DNA of 64,000 nucleotides from Microbacterium telephonicum (GCF_003651225.1 NZ_RCDB01000003.1:623259-687258), one strand, 5' to 3'. Positions 27,695 through 37,427 are shown, counted from the stretch's first letter. Notes: generated by a model from the sequence alone, not told the origin. Program-made: numbers and translations.

Positions 27695-28773
27695 GCGGCT
27701 GCCCCCCGGGTCGTGCGGTGCGGTTGGATGTCGAGCGTCATGGGCGCGGGGGCGCCACCGGCGGCGAGGCTGCGCTGGGCGGCGTCGAGCACGGCGAGCA
27801 CCCGCAGCCCGGCGTCGCCGCTCGTGCGCGCGGGGCGGCCTTCCCGGATCGCGGCCGCGAACTCGGCGACGACGCCGCCGAGGGCCTCCCGCTCGGGAAG
27901 CGCCGGCGACCACGTGTCGCCGAGCCGGTAGGAGATGTTCGCGGAGCGTCGGTCGAGCGTCGTCTCCTTCGAGACGGTGTCGATGTCGACGCCGCGGTCG
28001 TACACGCTGATGCGCTGCTGCGGGTTCAGGTCGTCCCACACGAGCGTGCGCTGCGTGCCGCCGATGACCATCTGGCGGATCTTCGTCGGGCTCAGCCAGT
28101 TGACGTTGACGTGCGCCATCGCGCCGCCGGCGAGCGGCATCGCGAGGTACCCGACGCACGCCTTGCCGGTGCGCAGAGGATCGGACCCGTGCGCCGAGAC
28201 GGATGTCGTGTCGAGCCCACCGGGCAGCACGAAATCGAGGATCGACAGGTCGTGGGGCGCGAGGTCCCAGAAGACGTCCACGTCGGGCTGGATGAGCCCC
28301 AGGTTGATGCGCACGCTGTCGACGAACAGGATGTCGCCGAGCATGCCCTCCGCGATGATCTCGCGGATCTTCAGCACCGCCGGCGTGTAGCAGTAGGTGT
28401 GGTCGGCCATGAGCACGAGCCCGCGTTCGGCGGCGAGCGCCACCATGTCCTCGCCGCGCATGCGGTCGTCGGCGAGGGGCTTTTCGACCATGACGTGCTT
28501 GCCGGCCTCGAGCGCGGCCGTCACGATCGGGTGGTGGGTGCGCGCCGGCGTCGCGACGGCGATCGCGTCGACCGTCTCGTCGGCGAGCACGTCGGCGAGA
28601 CTCGTTCTGACCGGCACCCCGCCGAGGCTGTCCGCGAGCAGCTGCGCGCGCGTCTCGTCGAGATCGCAGATCGCCGCGAGCTCCCAGTCCGCGCTCGCGC
28701 GGAAATTGCGCGCGAGATTCGGCCCCCAGTAGCCGGCCCCCACGACCACGATCCTCTTCTTCGTCTCTGTCAC
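27691..28773 (-). CDS. Gfo/Idh/MocA-family sugar dehydrogenase (WlbA/WbpB-like)
   Basis: 360 residues from GTG 28773 (VTETKKRIVVVGAGYWGPNLARN). A GGGAGGG lies seven bases before this GTG; the ATG 20 bases upstream lacks such a site. The N-terminal Rossmann motif is VVVGAGYWGPNLAR, followed by CDLDETRA, ATPARTHHPIVTAALEAGKHVMVEKPLA (catalytic EKP) and a C-terminal fold with VNVNWLSPTKIRQM. WlbA-type members oxidise UDP-GlcNAcA at C3. The next gene on the transcript is an epimerase and then an aminotransferase. The substrate assignment is inference. Confidence 0.9.
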   Translation of the reverse strand: MTETKKRIVVVGAGYWGPNLARNFRASADWELAAICDLDETRAQLLADSLGGVPVRTSLADVLADETVDAIAVATPARTHHPIVTAALEAGKHVMVEKPLADDRMRGEDMVALAAERGLVLMADHTYCYTPAVLKIREIIAEGMLGDILFVDSVRINLGLIQPDVDVFWDLAPHDLSILDFVLPGGLDTTSVSAHGSDPLRTGKACVGYLAMPLAGGAMAHVNVNWLSPTKIRQMVIGGTQRTLVWDDLNPQQRISVYDRGVDIDTVSKETTLDRRSANISYRLGDTWSPALPEREALGGVVAEFAAAIREGRPARTSGDAGLRVLAVLDAAQRSLAAGGAPAPMTLDIQPHRTTRGAAA

Positions 28774-28814
28774 CGTGCACCCTCCCTTGTGCATGTGCGC
28801 TGTCCCCCCAGCGG
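28774..28814 (-). promoter_or_regulatory. Short spacer with a TGGGGGGACA box in a small hairpin
   Basis: The 41-base gap between the 1895-residue gene and the dehydrogenase gene. On the minus strand it reads CTGGGGGGACA (28801-28811) with CGCTG/CAGCG arms around it, about 30-40 bases before the GTG start. It matches the box seen in front of the other cluster A transcripts. Confidence 0.4.
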
Positions 28815-31800
28815 CTAGTCGCGCGGCGTGAACGACACGTCGACCCAGTAGTTGTGATTGCTCGTGTTGTCCGGATAGTTCTGCGAGTACGTGTACGCCG
28901 CCCCGGATGCCGGCGTGGTGAACACCCCGGTCGTCGTCGGCTGCGCGAGCGTGCCCAGGTCCACGGCGTAGCGTCCGGTCGTGCTGTGCAGCCCGACGCG
29001 GTACTCGACGCCCGGTTCGAGGTCGACGGGCTGGGTGAGCGCCATCTCCTGCCACCCGGATGCCGTCTCCCCGATGAACGCGACCTCCGCGAGCTTGGTC
29101 CCGTCAGCCCGCCAGAGGTACCCGGTGTGAAGGCCCGTGTTCGCGTCGCCCTTGTAGAAGCGGATGCTGGTCGCCTGGCCGGCGACGCTCACGCTGAACC
29201 GCGTCGCGACCTGCACGCTGTCGGGGTCGTTCCAGGCCGAGTTCTGCGGTGTCGCCGCACCGAAGATGGTCTGCGCGTCGAGCACGGGCGGTGCGTCGCC
29301 GGTGGTGAACGTCCACTCGCCGCCCGCGACGGCGGCGGCGGCCACGGTGACGGTCGCCGTGTAGGCGGTCGCCCAGGCGAGCGGGTCGGTCGGGGTGAAC
29401 GTGAGTGTGCGCGTGGCCTCGTCGTACGTGCTCGCACCGGGGACGCTCGCTGCCCCCGCGCGCAGTGTCATGGCCGGCGCCGTTGCCGCCGTGTCGAATG
29501 CCGCGGTGACGGTGATCGTCGGCGACACGTCCGTGGCTCCCGGCGACGGCGTGACCGTCGTCACGGTTACCGGCGCGGGCGTCGGGGTCGGCGCGGGCGT
29601 CGGGGTCGGAGTGGGCGTCGGGGTCGGAGTGGGAGTCGGAGTCGGAGTCGGCGTCGGCGTCGGCGTCGGCGTAGGCGTCGGCGTCGGCGTCGGCGTCGGC
29701 GTGACTGTCGGCGACGGCGACGGCGTCGGCGTGACGGTCGGCGTCGCGGTCGGCGTCGCCGAAGGCGCGACCGTACCGAACGTGACCTCCGCGTCCACGA
29801 AGTACGACGACGAGTTCCATGAACCGGTGGGGAATCCACCGGTGCTGCCGTAGAGGAACCGTCCGTTCGCCCCCGCGGGTGCGGTGATGGATCCGCTGGT
29901 GCGCGCGTTCGAGAAGTAGTTCGCCTCGATGGCGTAGCGACCCGACGGGGCGAAGTACGACACGACGTAGGTCTGGCCCGGGACGACGGCGACCGGCGTC
30001 GACAGCGCGGCGCGCTGCCACCCCGCGCTGGTCTCTCCGGCGAACGCCACCGTGGCGAGGCGCTCACCGGTCGAGCTCCACAGGCTGCCGGTGTGCGCAC
30101 CGACGTTGGCCGCCCCCTTGTAGAAACGGATCGCGGTGACGGTGCCGGCTCGGGCGACGCTGAACGCGGTGCCCAGCTCCACGGCATCCGTGTCGGTCGC
30201 CGCGGTGGTCGACGGCGTCACGTTGCCGAAGAGGTTCTCCACCGATCCGGGCACGTCGGGCTCGACCGTCGAGAACGTCCACTGCTGCAGCGCCTGCCCG
30301 CCGATGCGCACCGTGGCGGTGTAGGTGGTCGCCCCCGTCAGCGGCGCGGCCGGCGTGAAGCGCACGGTGCGCGTCGGCGCGTCGTAGGTCGACGATCCGG
30401 CGACCGCCTGGCCGCCGGTGGTCACGCCGAGCGTCGGCGCGGCGGCATCCTGCGACAGCGTCGCCGTGATCGCGGCGTCGAGTGCGGCATCCGTCCCCGT
30501 CGGCGCGTGCGCCGTCACGGTCGGAGCCGGCTCACCGCTGGTGCCGGGGACGAACACGACGTCGGCGAAGTAGTTCGACCCCTGCCACGACTCCGTGGGC
30601 GCAATACCCCCAGACCCGTATCGATAGGTTCCGGCAGTGGCCGTGAGCGGGCCGCTCGCGTGCGGCTGCGCGAAGAATCCGGTCGCGTACGGGTAGCGAC
30701 CCTGCGGCGAGAGGAACGACACGGTGTAGCTCGTGCCCGCGGTGAGCGTCACCGGCGCAGACAGGGCGGCCGTCTGCCATCCGGATGCCGATTCGTTCTC
30801 GAACACGACGTCGGCGAGAGCCTGGCCGGACGGCCCCCAGAGCGTGCCGGTGTGGGCGCCGGTGTCACCGGCGGTCTTGAAGAACCGCAGCGCGGTCACT
30901 CGGCCCGCGACCGACGCGGAGAACACCGTGCCCAGCTCGACCGAGGCGCCGTCGGAACCGTTCGTCGCGACGGGAGCCGCCGTTCCGAACAGCGTCACGG
31001 GCGCGGCCGTATCGGGGTCGGGGACGATGGTGAACGTCCACGAGCGGTCGGCCGATGTGCCCTCGGCACCGGCGATTCCGCTCACGTGCACCGCGACGAC
31101 TGCGCCGTACGGAAGCAGCGTGCCGGGCGCGAAGGAGACCGTCGCCCCGTTCACTGTCGCGGTTCCCGCGACCGCCGTCCCGCCGACCGAGACCGAGATC
31201 GTCGGCGTTCCGACGAGCGGTTCGCTGAATGTCGCAGTGATCGAGGTGGTGCGTGCAACGCCGGTGGCTCCGGCGGCAGGGCTCGTGGCGACCAGCGTCG
31301 GCCCGTCACCGGCTCGCTCGAAGATCACATCGACGAAGTAGCTCGTGTTCGACCGGTTGCCGGGGAATCCGCCGGCGTAGGAGTAGGCGCCACCGCCGGC
31401 GACCGCCGTCAGCGGTCCGCGGGAGACAGGTGCGGTGAACGCGTTGGGGGTCGCCGAGTAGCGGCCGACAGGTGCGTCGTACGAGACGACGTACTCGACG
31501 CCGGGTGTGACGGCGACGGGGGTCGCGAAGGCGGCGCTCTGCCAGCCGGACGCCGACTCGTTCTGGAACTCCACGTCGGCGAGCTTCTGCCCGTCCGCCG
31601 TCCAGAGCGCACCGCGGTGGACCCCGGTGTTGAGCAGGTGCTTGAAGAACCGCACCCCGGTGATCTCGCCCGGCTCTGCGACGGTGAAGGCCATGCCGAG
31701 CGTCACCGGCACGTCGTCGGGGTCGGCCGCGACGGCCGGCCGGTCGAGGTCGGTGTACAGCGAGCACGGGCACGTGCCTTCGGGAACCTGCTCGGCCGCC

Positions 31801-34502
31801 GTGGTGAAGGTCCACGCCGGGCCGCCGTCGAACGCCGAGCCGTCGACGGGTGTCGCGGCGACGGTCACGCTGTACGACGTGGACGCGGCGAACGGCTCGG
31901 TCGGAGCGAAGCGGATGGTGCGTGTCGCCGCGGTGTACGAGACCGTCCCCGCGACCGGTCCGTCGGGTCCGGTCACGGTGATCGATGCGGCGGTGACGTC
32001 CCGTGTGGTGACGGCCACGACCGTGGTGTCGTTCGGCACCGACGCCGCGCCGGGCGCGGGCGTGCGCGCGGCGAGGCGGGTCGGAGAGTCGGCCGTCGCC
32101 TCGAACACGGCGTCCACGTAGTAGTTGGACGTGCCCCACGTGAGGGTCGGGAACGTGCCGGGCTGTCCGTAGACGCCGGGGCTGGCGGCTCCGACGCCGG
32201 GGGTGACGCTCAGCGGCGACGACGCGCGGTTGCGGTAAGGCCAGTAGTCGTCGACGTACGCGTAGCCGCCGTTCGGCGCGGTGTACGAGACCACGTAGGT
32301 GGTGCCGGCGGTGACGGCGACCGGCTGGGCGAACAACGCGCTCTGCCACCCGGTGGCCGTCTCGCCGGTGAACGACACGCGCGCCAGCTCCTCGCCGGCG
32401 GCGCTCCAGAGCGTGCCGGTGTGGGTGCCGGTGTTGGTCGGCCCTTTGTAGAAGCGCACGCCGGAGACGAAGCCGTCCTGCTCGGGCGTGAAGGTGATGC
32501 CGAGTTCGACGGCCTGCTGATCGTCGGCGGACGGGCGCGAGGGCACCTCTTCGCCGAAGATCGACGCGGCCCCGGTGACCGACACCGCGCGAGTGACCCC
32601 GGTTGCGGAGTAGTTGGCACTGTCGTCGATCGCGCGCGCCATCACGGTCGCCTGCGGCGCCCCCTGCTGGATGTACGAGTACGTCCATGAGGTCGTGCCC
32701 GTCGCCGGATGCCAGGTGTCGCCGCCGTCGGTCGAGACTTCGACCCCGGCCACACGCCCGCCCCCGGCATCCGCCGCCGTGCCGGTCACCGTGACGCGCG
32801 AACCGTGCGCCACCTGCTGCCCCTCGATCGGCGTCGCGATCGTCGTGGTGGGGGCGACGGTGTCGGAGCTCGCCGAGGCCGGCACGAGGCCAGACATGAG
32901 CGTTCCGGGCTGCGCCCCCATGTCGGCGAGCAGGTTGACCTGCGCCTGCTGCATCCGCTGGTCGGCCGGCGCTCCGTTGCCGTCGTGGGTCTGGTCCAGA
33001 CCCCAGCCCCACTGGATGCTTGCCGACGAGAAGACGAGAGCGCCGCTCGGTGCGCGGTACAGGGTGACGTGGTGAGTGGTCGAACCGGCGACGACGGTGT
33101 TGCCGTAGTCGGTCAGGTATTGCGGGACGGCGCCGGTCGTGGTGGACAGACGGATGAGCCCCGCAGGGCGGAAGCCGTTGTCGATGTCTTCATTGGATTC
33201 GTACCCGACCGTGTGCGGCGCGAGTTCGGCGCTGGACCCCGCGGCCAGCGACGCGAGGGACGTGTTGCGCCACAGCCGCGTCTTGCCCTCCTCCGCCGAC
33301 ACGGTGACGGGAAGGTCGCCGTCGTTGATCATGTACATCGTGCCGGTGAGGGCGTTCTCGGGCGAGTGCCCGCCCTGCGCCGCATCGGCGAAGCGCGGAT
33401 CGCGCCACGTGCCCGTCCACTCAGCGCTGGGGTCGATCTTGGCGTTCGACCAGGTCTCCTTGTACGAGACGAGCGTGCGGTAGGGCGTGCCCACACCGTC
33501 GACGGAGTTCTCGTAGCGGGTGCGCCAGTAGCCCTCGTTGCCGGTGAGGAACTGCAGGTTCACGCCGGCGTCGCGTGCCGCCTCGATGTTGGCCCGCTGC
33601 GCGCCCGACCAGTACTCGTCGTGACCGACCGAGAGGAAGACGTTGTGGTTGCGCAGCTCGCCACCGCGGCGATCGGTGTCGACGCCGGCGATGTACGACA
33701 CGTCGTAGCCGTTGCGCTCGAGGAAGCGGACGGTCGCGTACTCGGAGCTGAAGTAGAAGTCGCGACCGTCGCTCACCCCCCGCGTCGTGAACGGCCTGTT
33801 GTAGCTGATCTTGTAAGCGCGACCGTTCGCGGCACCCTGGTAGAAGTCCGACCCACCGTAGGTGTTGTAGGCGTGCCAGGTCGGATCCGACGTCTGGAAC
33901 ACCACGTCCGACGTGTTTCCGTCATTGCGCACGATGAACAGAATGTGGCTCGCGCCGCCGTCGTCCGCGCGGGTGAGCTTGGCGAGATACACCCCCGAGA
34001 CGGCCGTCGCCGGCACGTCCCACCCCGCCGACACTCCCCAGGTGCCGCAGTCGTAGAGCTCCGTGCTGACGTCCGAGATGCACTCGGGCTGGTGCTGCGG
34101 CAGCGTCGCCGTCACCGGCACCGAGGTGATGAACCGGGCACCCAGGCCCTGGTACCACCCGGTGCGGTAGATGTCGATGTCGTAGGCGGCGGCATCCGTG
34201 TCGATCTTGAAGTCGATGCGCGATCCCGCATTGACGGAGATGTCGGTCGCGAAGCCCTGGATGGATGCGTCCCCCGCGCCGGAGATGTCCCACACGTCGG
34301 GGTCGGTGCCCTGCTGCTGGTTCTCGCACGCGATCGGGTTGATCCCCGGCCCGCAGGCGCTCGCCGCGTCCGCGCGCGTCGGCAGCGCCGACACGACGAG
34401 CGTGGCGGCGAGCGCCGCGGTGATGGCAAGCAGCGCGACGGCGCGTCGATGCCATGACGTGGTCGGTGCGACAGATGCACCGGTCCCCCGGTTCGTCCCC
34501 AT
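28815..34502 (-). CDS. Giant secreted protein: dimethylformamidase-beta-like domain, Ig-like domains and five DUF4082 modules
   Basis: 1895 residues from ATG 34502, with a signal peptide ending near [11 protein letters not shown]. Residues ~55-540 resemble the N,N-dimethylformamidase large-subunit C-terminal domain ([46 protein letters not shown]). An Asp-box-bearing Ig-like domain follows (STDGGDTW, ~555-650). Five DUF4082 modules then alternate with four SbsA/Big_5 Ig-like domains (each starting like SPAAGATGV). Module starts read [30 protein letters not shown] and TIFGAATP. A long Thr-Pro repeat precedes the last Ig domain. No sortase anchor is visible. It may modify or bind the exopolysaccharide; that role is inferred from position. 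Confidence 0.82.
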   Translation of the reverse strand: MGTNRGTGASVAPTTSWHRRAVALLAITAALAATLVVSALPTRADAASACGPGINPIACENQQQGTDPDVWDISGAGDASIQGFATDISVNAGSRIDFKIDTDAAAYDIDIYRTGWYQGLGARFITSVPVTATLPQHQPECISDVSTELYDCGTWGVSAGWDVPATAVSGVYLAKLTRADDGGASHILFIVRNDGNTSDVVFQTSDPTWHAYNTYGGSDFYQGAANGRAYKISYNRPFTTRGVSDGRDFYFSSEYATVRFLERNGYDVSYIAGVDTDRRGGELRNHNVFLSVGHDEYWSGAQRANIEAARDAGVNLQFLTGNEGYWRTRYENSVDGVGTPYRTLVSYKETWSNAKIDPSAEWTGTWRDPRFADAAQGGHSPENALTGTMYMINDGDLPVTVSAEEGKTRLWRNTSLASLAAGSSAELAPHTVGYESNEDIDNGFRPAGLIRLSTTTGAVPQYLTDYGNTVVAGSTTHHVTLYRAPSGALVFSSASIQWGWGLDQTHDGNGAPADQRMQQAQVNLLADMGAQPGTLMSGLVPASASSDTVAPTTTIATPIEGQQVAHGSRVTVTGTAADAGGGRVAGVEVSTDGGDTWHPATGTTSWTYSYIQQGAPQATVMARAIDDSANYSATGVTRAVSVTGAASIFGEEVPSRPSADDQQAVELGITFTPEQDGFVSGVRFYKGPTNTGTHTGTLWSAAGEELARVSFTGETATGWQSALFAQPVAVTAGTTYVVSYTAPNGGYAYVDDYWPYRNRASSPLSVTPGVGAASPGVYGQPGTFPTLTWGTSNYYVDAVFEATADSPTRLAARTPAPGAASVPNDTTVVAVTTRDVTAASITVTGPDGPVAGTVSYTAATRTIRFAPTEPFAASTSYSVTVAATPVDGSAFDGGPAWTFTTAAEQVPEGTCPCSLYTDLDRPAVAADPDDVPVTLGMAFTVAEPGEITGVRFFKHLLNTGVHRGALWTADGQKLADVEFQNESASGWQSAAFATPVAVTPGVEYVVSYDAPVGRYSATPNAFTAPVSRGPLTAVAGGGAYSYAGGFPGNRSNTSYFVDVIFERAGDGPTLVATSPAAGATGVARTTSITATFSEPLVGTPTISVSVGGTAVAGTATVNGATVSFAPGTLLPYGAVVAVHVSGIAGAEGTSADRSWTFTIVPDPDTAAPVTLFGTAAPVATNGSDGASVELGTVFSASVAGRVTALRFFKTAGDTGAHTGTLWGPSGQALADVVFENESASGWQTAALSAPVTLTAGTSYTVSFLSPQGRYPYATGFFAQPHASGPLTATAGTYRYGSGGIAPTESWQGSNYFADVVFVPGTSGEPAPTVTAHAPTGTDAALDAAITATLSQDAAAPTLGVTTGGQAVAGSSTYDAPTRTVRFTPAAPLTGATTYTATVRIGGQALQQWTFSTVEPDVPGSVENLFGNVTPSTTAATDTDAVELGTAFSVARAGTVTAIRFYKGAANVGAHTGSLWSSTGERLATVAFAGETSAGWQRAALSTPVAVVPGQTYVVSYFAPSGRYAIEANYFSNARTSGSITAPAGANGRFLYGSTGGFPTGSWNSSSYFVDAEVTFGTVAPSATPTATPTVTPTPSPSPTVTPTPTPTPTPTPTPTPTPTPTPTPTPTPTPTPTPTPAPTPTPAPVTVTTVTPSPGATDVSPTITVTAAFDTAATAPAMTLRAGAASVPGASTYDEATRTLTFTPTDPLAWATAYTATVTVAAAAVAGGEWTFTTGDAPPVLDAQTIFGAATPQNSAWNDPDSVQVATRFSVSVAGQATSIRFYKGDANTGLHTGYLWRADGTKLAEVAFIGETASGWQEMALTQPVDLEPGVEYRVGLHSTTGRYAVDLGTLAQPTTTGVFTTPASGAAYTYSQNYPDNTSNHNYWVDVSFTPRD
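29574..29766 (-). repeat. Tandem repeat encoding a (Thr-Pro)n linker
   Basis: On the plus strand this is a run of GGCGTC and GGGGTC/GGAGTC hexamers. It encodes roughly 30 alternating Thr-Pro pairs between the fourth DUF4082 module and the last Ig-like domain. The six-base unit preserves frame when copy number changes. Confidence 0.85.
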
Positions 34503-34661
34503 TACTCAATCCCCAGTCACCCGCCTCGCGAGTAGACGAGGCGGGTCATTGCACTCCGAATGGCGTCGATCGCTCGACCCCAGATCCGCGCCCCCCAGAG
34601 GCAGGATCGATCGGAGTGTCCCCCGCTCGGCAGTGTAGCCAGATGCGCCGAGCAGGCACAA
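34503..34661 (-). promoter_or_regulatory. Promoter and hairpin-rich leader of the giant secreted-protein gene
   Basis: On the minus strand a promoter-like TTGTGC (34656-34661), 18-base spacer and TACACT (34632-34637) would start a leader of about 120 bases. The leader has arms CACTCCGA/TCGGAGTG (34611-34618 with 34552-34559) and a perfect 10-bp stem ACCCGCCTCG/CGAGGCGGGT with an 8-base loop (34519-34546). It also has boxes CTGGGGGG (34591-34598), CTGGGGT (34577-34583), CTGGGGA (34510-34516) and ATGGGGA at the start codon. Structures are read from sequence; a regulatory RNA role is hypothetical. Confidence 0.5.
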
Positions 34662-34703
34662 TACTGAATCGCAGATGCGTCATCGATCCCTGGGGAGGAT
34701 GTC

Positions 34704-35327
34704 ATGACCGATCACACGACTGCGGCGGATGCTGCGCTCGACGACCCGGTCGTCCAGCCGTCGGCCGACATCGACGACGATGTCTCGCTCGGTGCGCGGA
34801 CGCGCGTGTGGCATCTCGCGCAGGTGCGCACGGGCGCCCGGATCGGCGCGGACTGCAACATCGGGCGGGGCGCGTACATCGGCCCAGGGGTCGTCCTCGG
34901 CGACGCGTGCAAGGTGCAGAACTACGCGCTCGTCTACGAGCCCGCCGTCGTCGGCGACGGCGTGTTCATCGGCCCGGCCGTGGTTTTCACGAACGACGAG
35001 TTCCCGCGGGCAGCCAACCCGGATGGATCGTTGAAGGGCGCCGACGACTGGCATGCCGTCGGCGTCACCGTCGAACGCGGCGCCTCGATCGGTGCACGGT
35101 CGGTGTGCATCGCTCCGGTGACGATCGGCGCCTGGTCGCTGGTCGCCGCCGGCGCCGTGGTGACGAAGGACGTGCCCGCCCACGCGCTCGTCGCCGGCGT
35201 GCCCGCGCGCCGCATCGGGTGGGTCGGACGCACGGGTCGGCCGCTCACCTCGGACGGCGACGGGTGGGTCTGCCCCGAGACCGGCGAGCGCTACGTCACC
35301 GAGGGCGAGGGGCTGCGCCTGGCCTGA
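34704..35327 (+). CDS. Left-handed beta-helix sugar N-acetyltransferase (WbpD/WlbB/FdtC-like)
   Basis: 207 residues from ATG 34704, preceded by CTGGGGAGG. Hexapeptide repeats run through the protein: GARIGADCNIGRGAYIGPGVVLG, VGDGVFIGPAVVFTNDEFPRA and ERGASIGARSVCIAPVTIGAWSLVAAGAVVTKDVPAHALVAGVPARRIGWVG. The FTNDEFPRA segment and the C-terminal CPETGERY are typical of WbpD/FdtC-type enzymes, which acetylate a 3-amino group on a nucleotide sugar. Divergent from the giant-protein gene and convergent with coaA; it probably completes the amino-sugar route of cluster A. Confidence 0.9.
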   Translation: MTDHTTAADAALDDPVVQPSADIDDDVSLGARTRVWHLAQVRTGARIGADCNIGRGAYIGPGVVLGDACKVQNYALVYEPAVVGDGVFIGPAVVFTNDEFPRAANPDGSLKGADDWHAVGVTVERGASIGARSVCIAPVTIGAWSLVAAGAVVTKDVPAHALVAGVPARRIGWVGRTGRPLTSDGDGWVCPETGERYVTEGEGLRLA

Positions 35328-35333
35328 GCCGCC

Positions 35334-36287
35334 CTACAGCTTGCGCAGCAGCACAGACTCCACGGCGTGATTCGCGGCCTTGCGCAGCACGAGGTTCGCG
35401 CGGTGCTTGGTGGGCTCGACGTTCTCCCGCAGGTTCGGGAGGTTGATGTCGTTCCAGAATCCGAGCGCGCGCGGCACGGCGTCCTCGTCCGAGAGGTCGG
35501 CGAAACGGTTGAAGAACGACGTCGGGTTGCTGAACGCGCTCTCGCGCAGGGCCAGGAACCGGTCGACGAACCACTGCCGGATGTGGTCGGGATCCGCATC
35601 GATGTAGACCGAGAAGTCGAACAGGTCGCTGACGGCGACCTCGTTGGGCGAGGGCGGCGGCTGCAGCACATTGAGACCCTCGACGATGACGACGTCGGGA
35701 CGCCGGACGACGACCTGCGCGTCGGGCATGATGTCGTACCGCACGTGCGAATAGAAGGGCGCGCGCGCCTCGGCGGCGCCGGACTTCACGTCTATGAGGA
35801 ACTTCACGAGCGCCCGCCGGTCGTAGGACTCGGGGAAGCCCTTGCGGTGCATGATTCCCCGGCGCTCGAGCTCCGCGTTCGGGTAGAGGAAGCCGTCGGT
35901 CGTCACGAGCTCGACGCGCGGGGTGCCGGGCCAGCGGCTCATGAGCTCGCGCAACAGGCGCGCGATCGTCGACTTGCCGACGGCGACCGAGCCGGCGACC
36001 CCGACGACGAACGGCGTCGTGGAGTCGTGCTCGCCGAGGAACTCGGCACTCTCGACGCCGAGCCGTTTCGTGTTCTCGGCGTACGTGCTCAGCAGCCGGC
36101 TGAGCGGCAGGTAGACCTCGCGCACCTCGGTGGGGTCGAGGCGGTCGCCGATGCCGCGCAGCTGCACGATCTCCGCGTCCGTCAGCGGGTTGCGGATGCC
36201 GGACGCCAACCGCGCCCACTCCTCGCGACGGATCTCGCGGTACAGGGAGTCGATCGGCGTCTGCGCCTCGGTGTCGTCGGGGACCAT
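35334..36287 (-). CDS. coaA: Type I pantothenate kinase
   Basis: 317 residues from ATG 36287 (MVPDDTEAQTPIDSLYREI). The P-loop GVAGSVAVGKSTIARLL is near residue 98. Family motifs follow: TTDGFLYPN, KGFPESYDRRALVKFL, SHVRYDIMPDA, VIVEGLNVLQPPP and DFSVYIDADPDHIRQWFVDRF. It phosphorylates pantothenate, the committed step of CoA synthesis, in the cytoplasm. It ends six bases from the convergent acetyltransferase gene. From general knowledge coaA is often close to glmS in this group; here about 30 kb of polysaccharide genes lie between them. Confidence 0.96.
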   Translation of the reverse strand: MVPDDTEAQTPIDSLYREIRREEWARLASGIRNPLTDAEIVQLRGIGDRLDPTEVREVYLPLSRLLSTYAENTKRLGVESAEFLGEHDSTTPFVVGVAGSVAVGKSTIARLLRELMSRWPGTPRVELVTTDGFLYPNAELERRGIMHRKGFPESYDRRALVKFLIDVKSGAAEARAPFYSHVRYDIMPDAQVVVRRPDVVIVEGLNVLQPPPSPNEVAVSDLFDFSVYIDADPDHIRQWFVDRFLALRESAFSNPTSFFNRFADLSDEDAVPRALGFWNDINLPNLRENVEPTKHRANLVLRKAANHAVESVLLRKL

Positions 36288-36340
36288 CGGCGACCACTCT
36301 ATCCGCCGCCCGCCGCGGCGGTCGCCGCCGCCCCGCTGCG

Positions 36341-36436
36341 CACTTCTCAGGACGGATGCCGCCGCACACGTGACCACCCCGCGCGAACACGCGACAGCAT
36401 CCACCCGCCCGCCCGATCCGTCCTGAGAAGTGAACG
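36341..36436. repeat. Palindromic intergenic repeat, family 1 (second copy)
   Basis: Perfect 17-base arms: CACTTCTCAGGACGGAT at 36341-36357 and its reverse complement at 36416-36432, separated by 58 bases. The right end through 36436 matches 1986-2002 exactly (GTCCTGAGAAGTGAACG). It lies between the divergent coaA and Ppx/GppA genes and covers most of the gap. Confidence 0.7.
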
Positions 36437-36454
36437 CCCCGCTACGCTGACCTC

Positions 36455-37396
36455 GTGCGCCTGGGAGTCCTCGACATCGGTTCGAACACCGTCCACCTGC
36501 TCGTCGCCGACGTGCGACCGGGCGGCCGCCCGCTCGCGACGACGAGCAACCGCACGGTGTTGCGGCTCATGCGGTACCTCGAACCGGACGGATCGATCAG
36601 CGAGGCGGGCGTGACCGCCCTCGTGGATGCCGTCACGCAGGCGCGCGAGGTCGCCCGCACCGAGAACGTCGTCGAACTGCTCGCCACCGCGACCAGCGCC
36701 GTGCGGGAAGCCGCCAACGGTGCCGAGGTGATCGCACGCATCGAGGCGGCGCTCGGCCAGGAACTGCAGGTGCTCGGCGGCGAATCCGAGGCGCGCTTCA
36801 CCTTCCTCGCGGTGCGCCGCTGGTTCGGGTGGTCGGCGGGTCAGATCCTGCTCTTCGACATCGGCGGCGGGTCGCTCGAGATCGCGGCCGGCGCCGACGA
36901 GCTGCCGGAGGTCGCGGCATCCGTCCCGCTCGGCGCGGGACGCATGACGATCGAGTTCCTGCCCGACGACCCGCCCGGGGATGATGCCGTCGCCGCCCTC
37001 CGCGACCACGCCCACGGAACGCTCGCCCCGGTCGTCGAGCTCATGCGCGACCAGCCGAACCCCAATCACGTCGTCGGCTCGTCGAAGGCGATCCGGTCGC
37101 TCGCGAAGCTGGCCGGCTATCCGGTTCCGGGGTGGAGCGGATCGGACCGGATGCTGCTCCCCCGCCACGCGCTCGGCTCGTGGATCCCGCGCCTGGCGCG
37201 CATCCCCGCATCCGCCCGCCAGGAACTGCCGGGGATCACCGCCGACCGCGCGTTCCAGATCGTCGCCGGCGCGGTCGTGCTGCATACCGCGATGACGGCG
37301 ATGAAGGTCGACGAACTCGAAGTGAGTCCGTGGGCCCTCCGCGAGGGCGTGCTGCTGCGCTACATCGAGTCGCTCAGCTGGAACGACCCGACCTGA
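36455..37396 (+). CDS. Ppx/GppA-family exopolyphosphatase-like phosphatase
   Basis: 313 residues from GTG 36455. ASKHA-type motifs: LGVLDIGSNTVHLLVAD at the N-terminus, ATATSAVREAANG, VLGGESEARFTF, and LLFDIGGGSLEI (phosphate loop 2), with VPLGAGRM after it. This is the short actinobacterial form lacking the C-terminal HD domain. It would hydrolyse polyphosphate or act on (p)ppGpp-type substrates. It stands alone, divergent from coaA, and ends just before a strong palindromic repeat that may terminate it. Confidence 0.92.
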   Translation: MRLGVLDIGSNTVHLLVADVRPGGRPLATTSNRTVLRLMRYLEPDGSISEAGVTALVDAVTQAREVARTENVVELLATATSAVREAANGAEVIARIEAALGQELQVLGGESEARFTFLAVRRWFGWSAGQILLFDIGGGSLEIAAGADELPEVAASVPLGAGRMTIEFLPDDPPGDDAVAALRDHAHGTLAPVVELMRDQPNPNHVVGSSKAIRSLAKLAGYPVPGWSGSDRMLLPRHALGSWIPRLARIPASARQELPGITADRAFQIVAGAVVLHTAMTAMKVDELEVSPWALREGVLLRYIESLSWNDPT

Positions 37397-37427
37397 CGTC
37401 GACCTGACGCAACGGTCCCCGCGCCCG

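Noticed and set aside
29574..29766. Tandem GGCGTC/GGGGTC repeats considered as CRISPR or a minisatellite
   Set aside because: Units are hexamers in frame with Thr-Pro codons, with no spacers; it is a protein linker repeat.
30093..32690. 865-codon plus-strand frame opposite the giant secreted protein
   Set aside because: Arginine- and glycine-rich shadow of the Ig-like and DUF4082 repeats; no recognisable motif and no ribosome-binding site.
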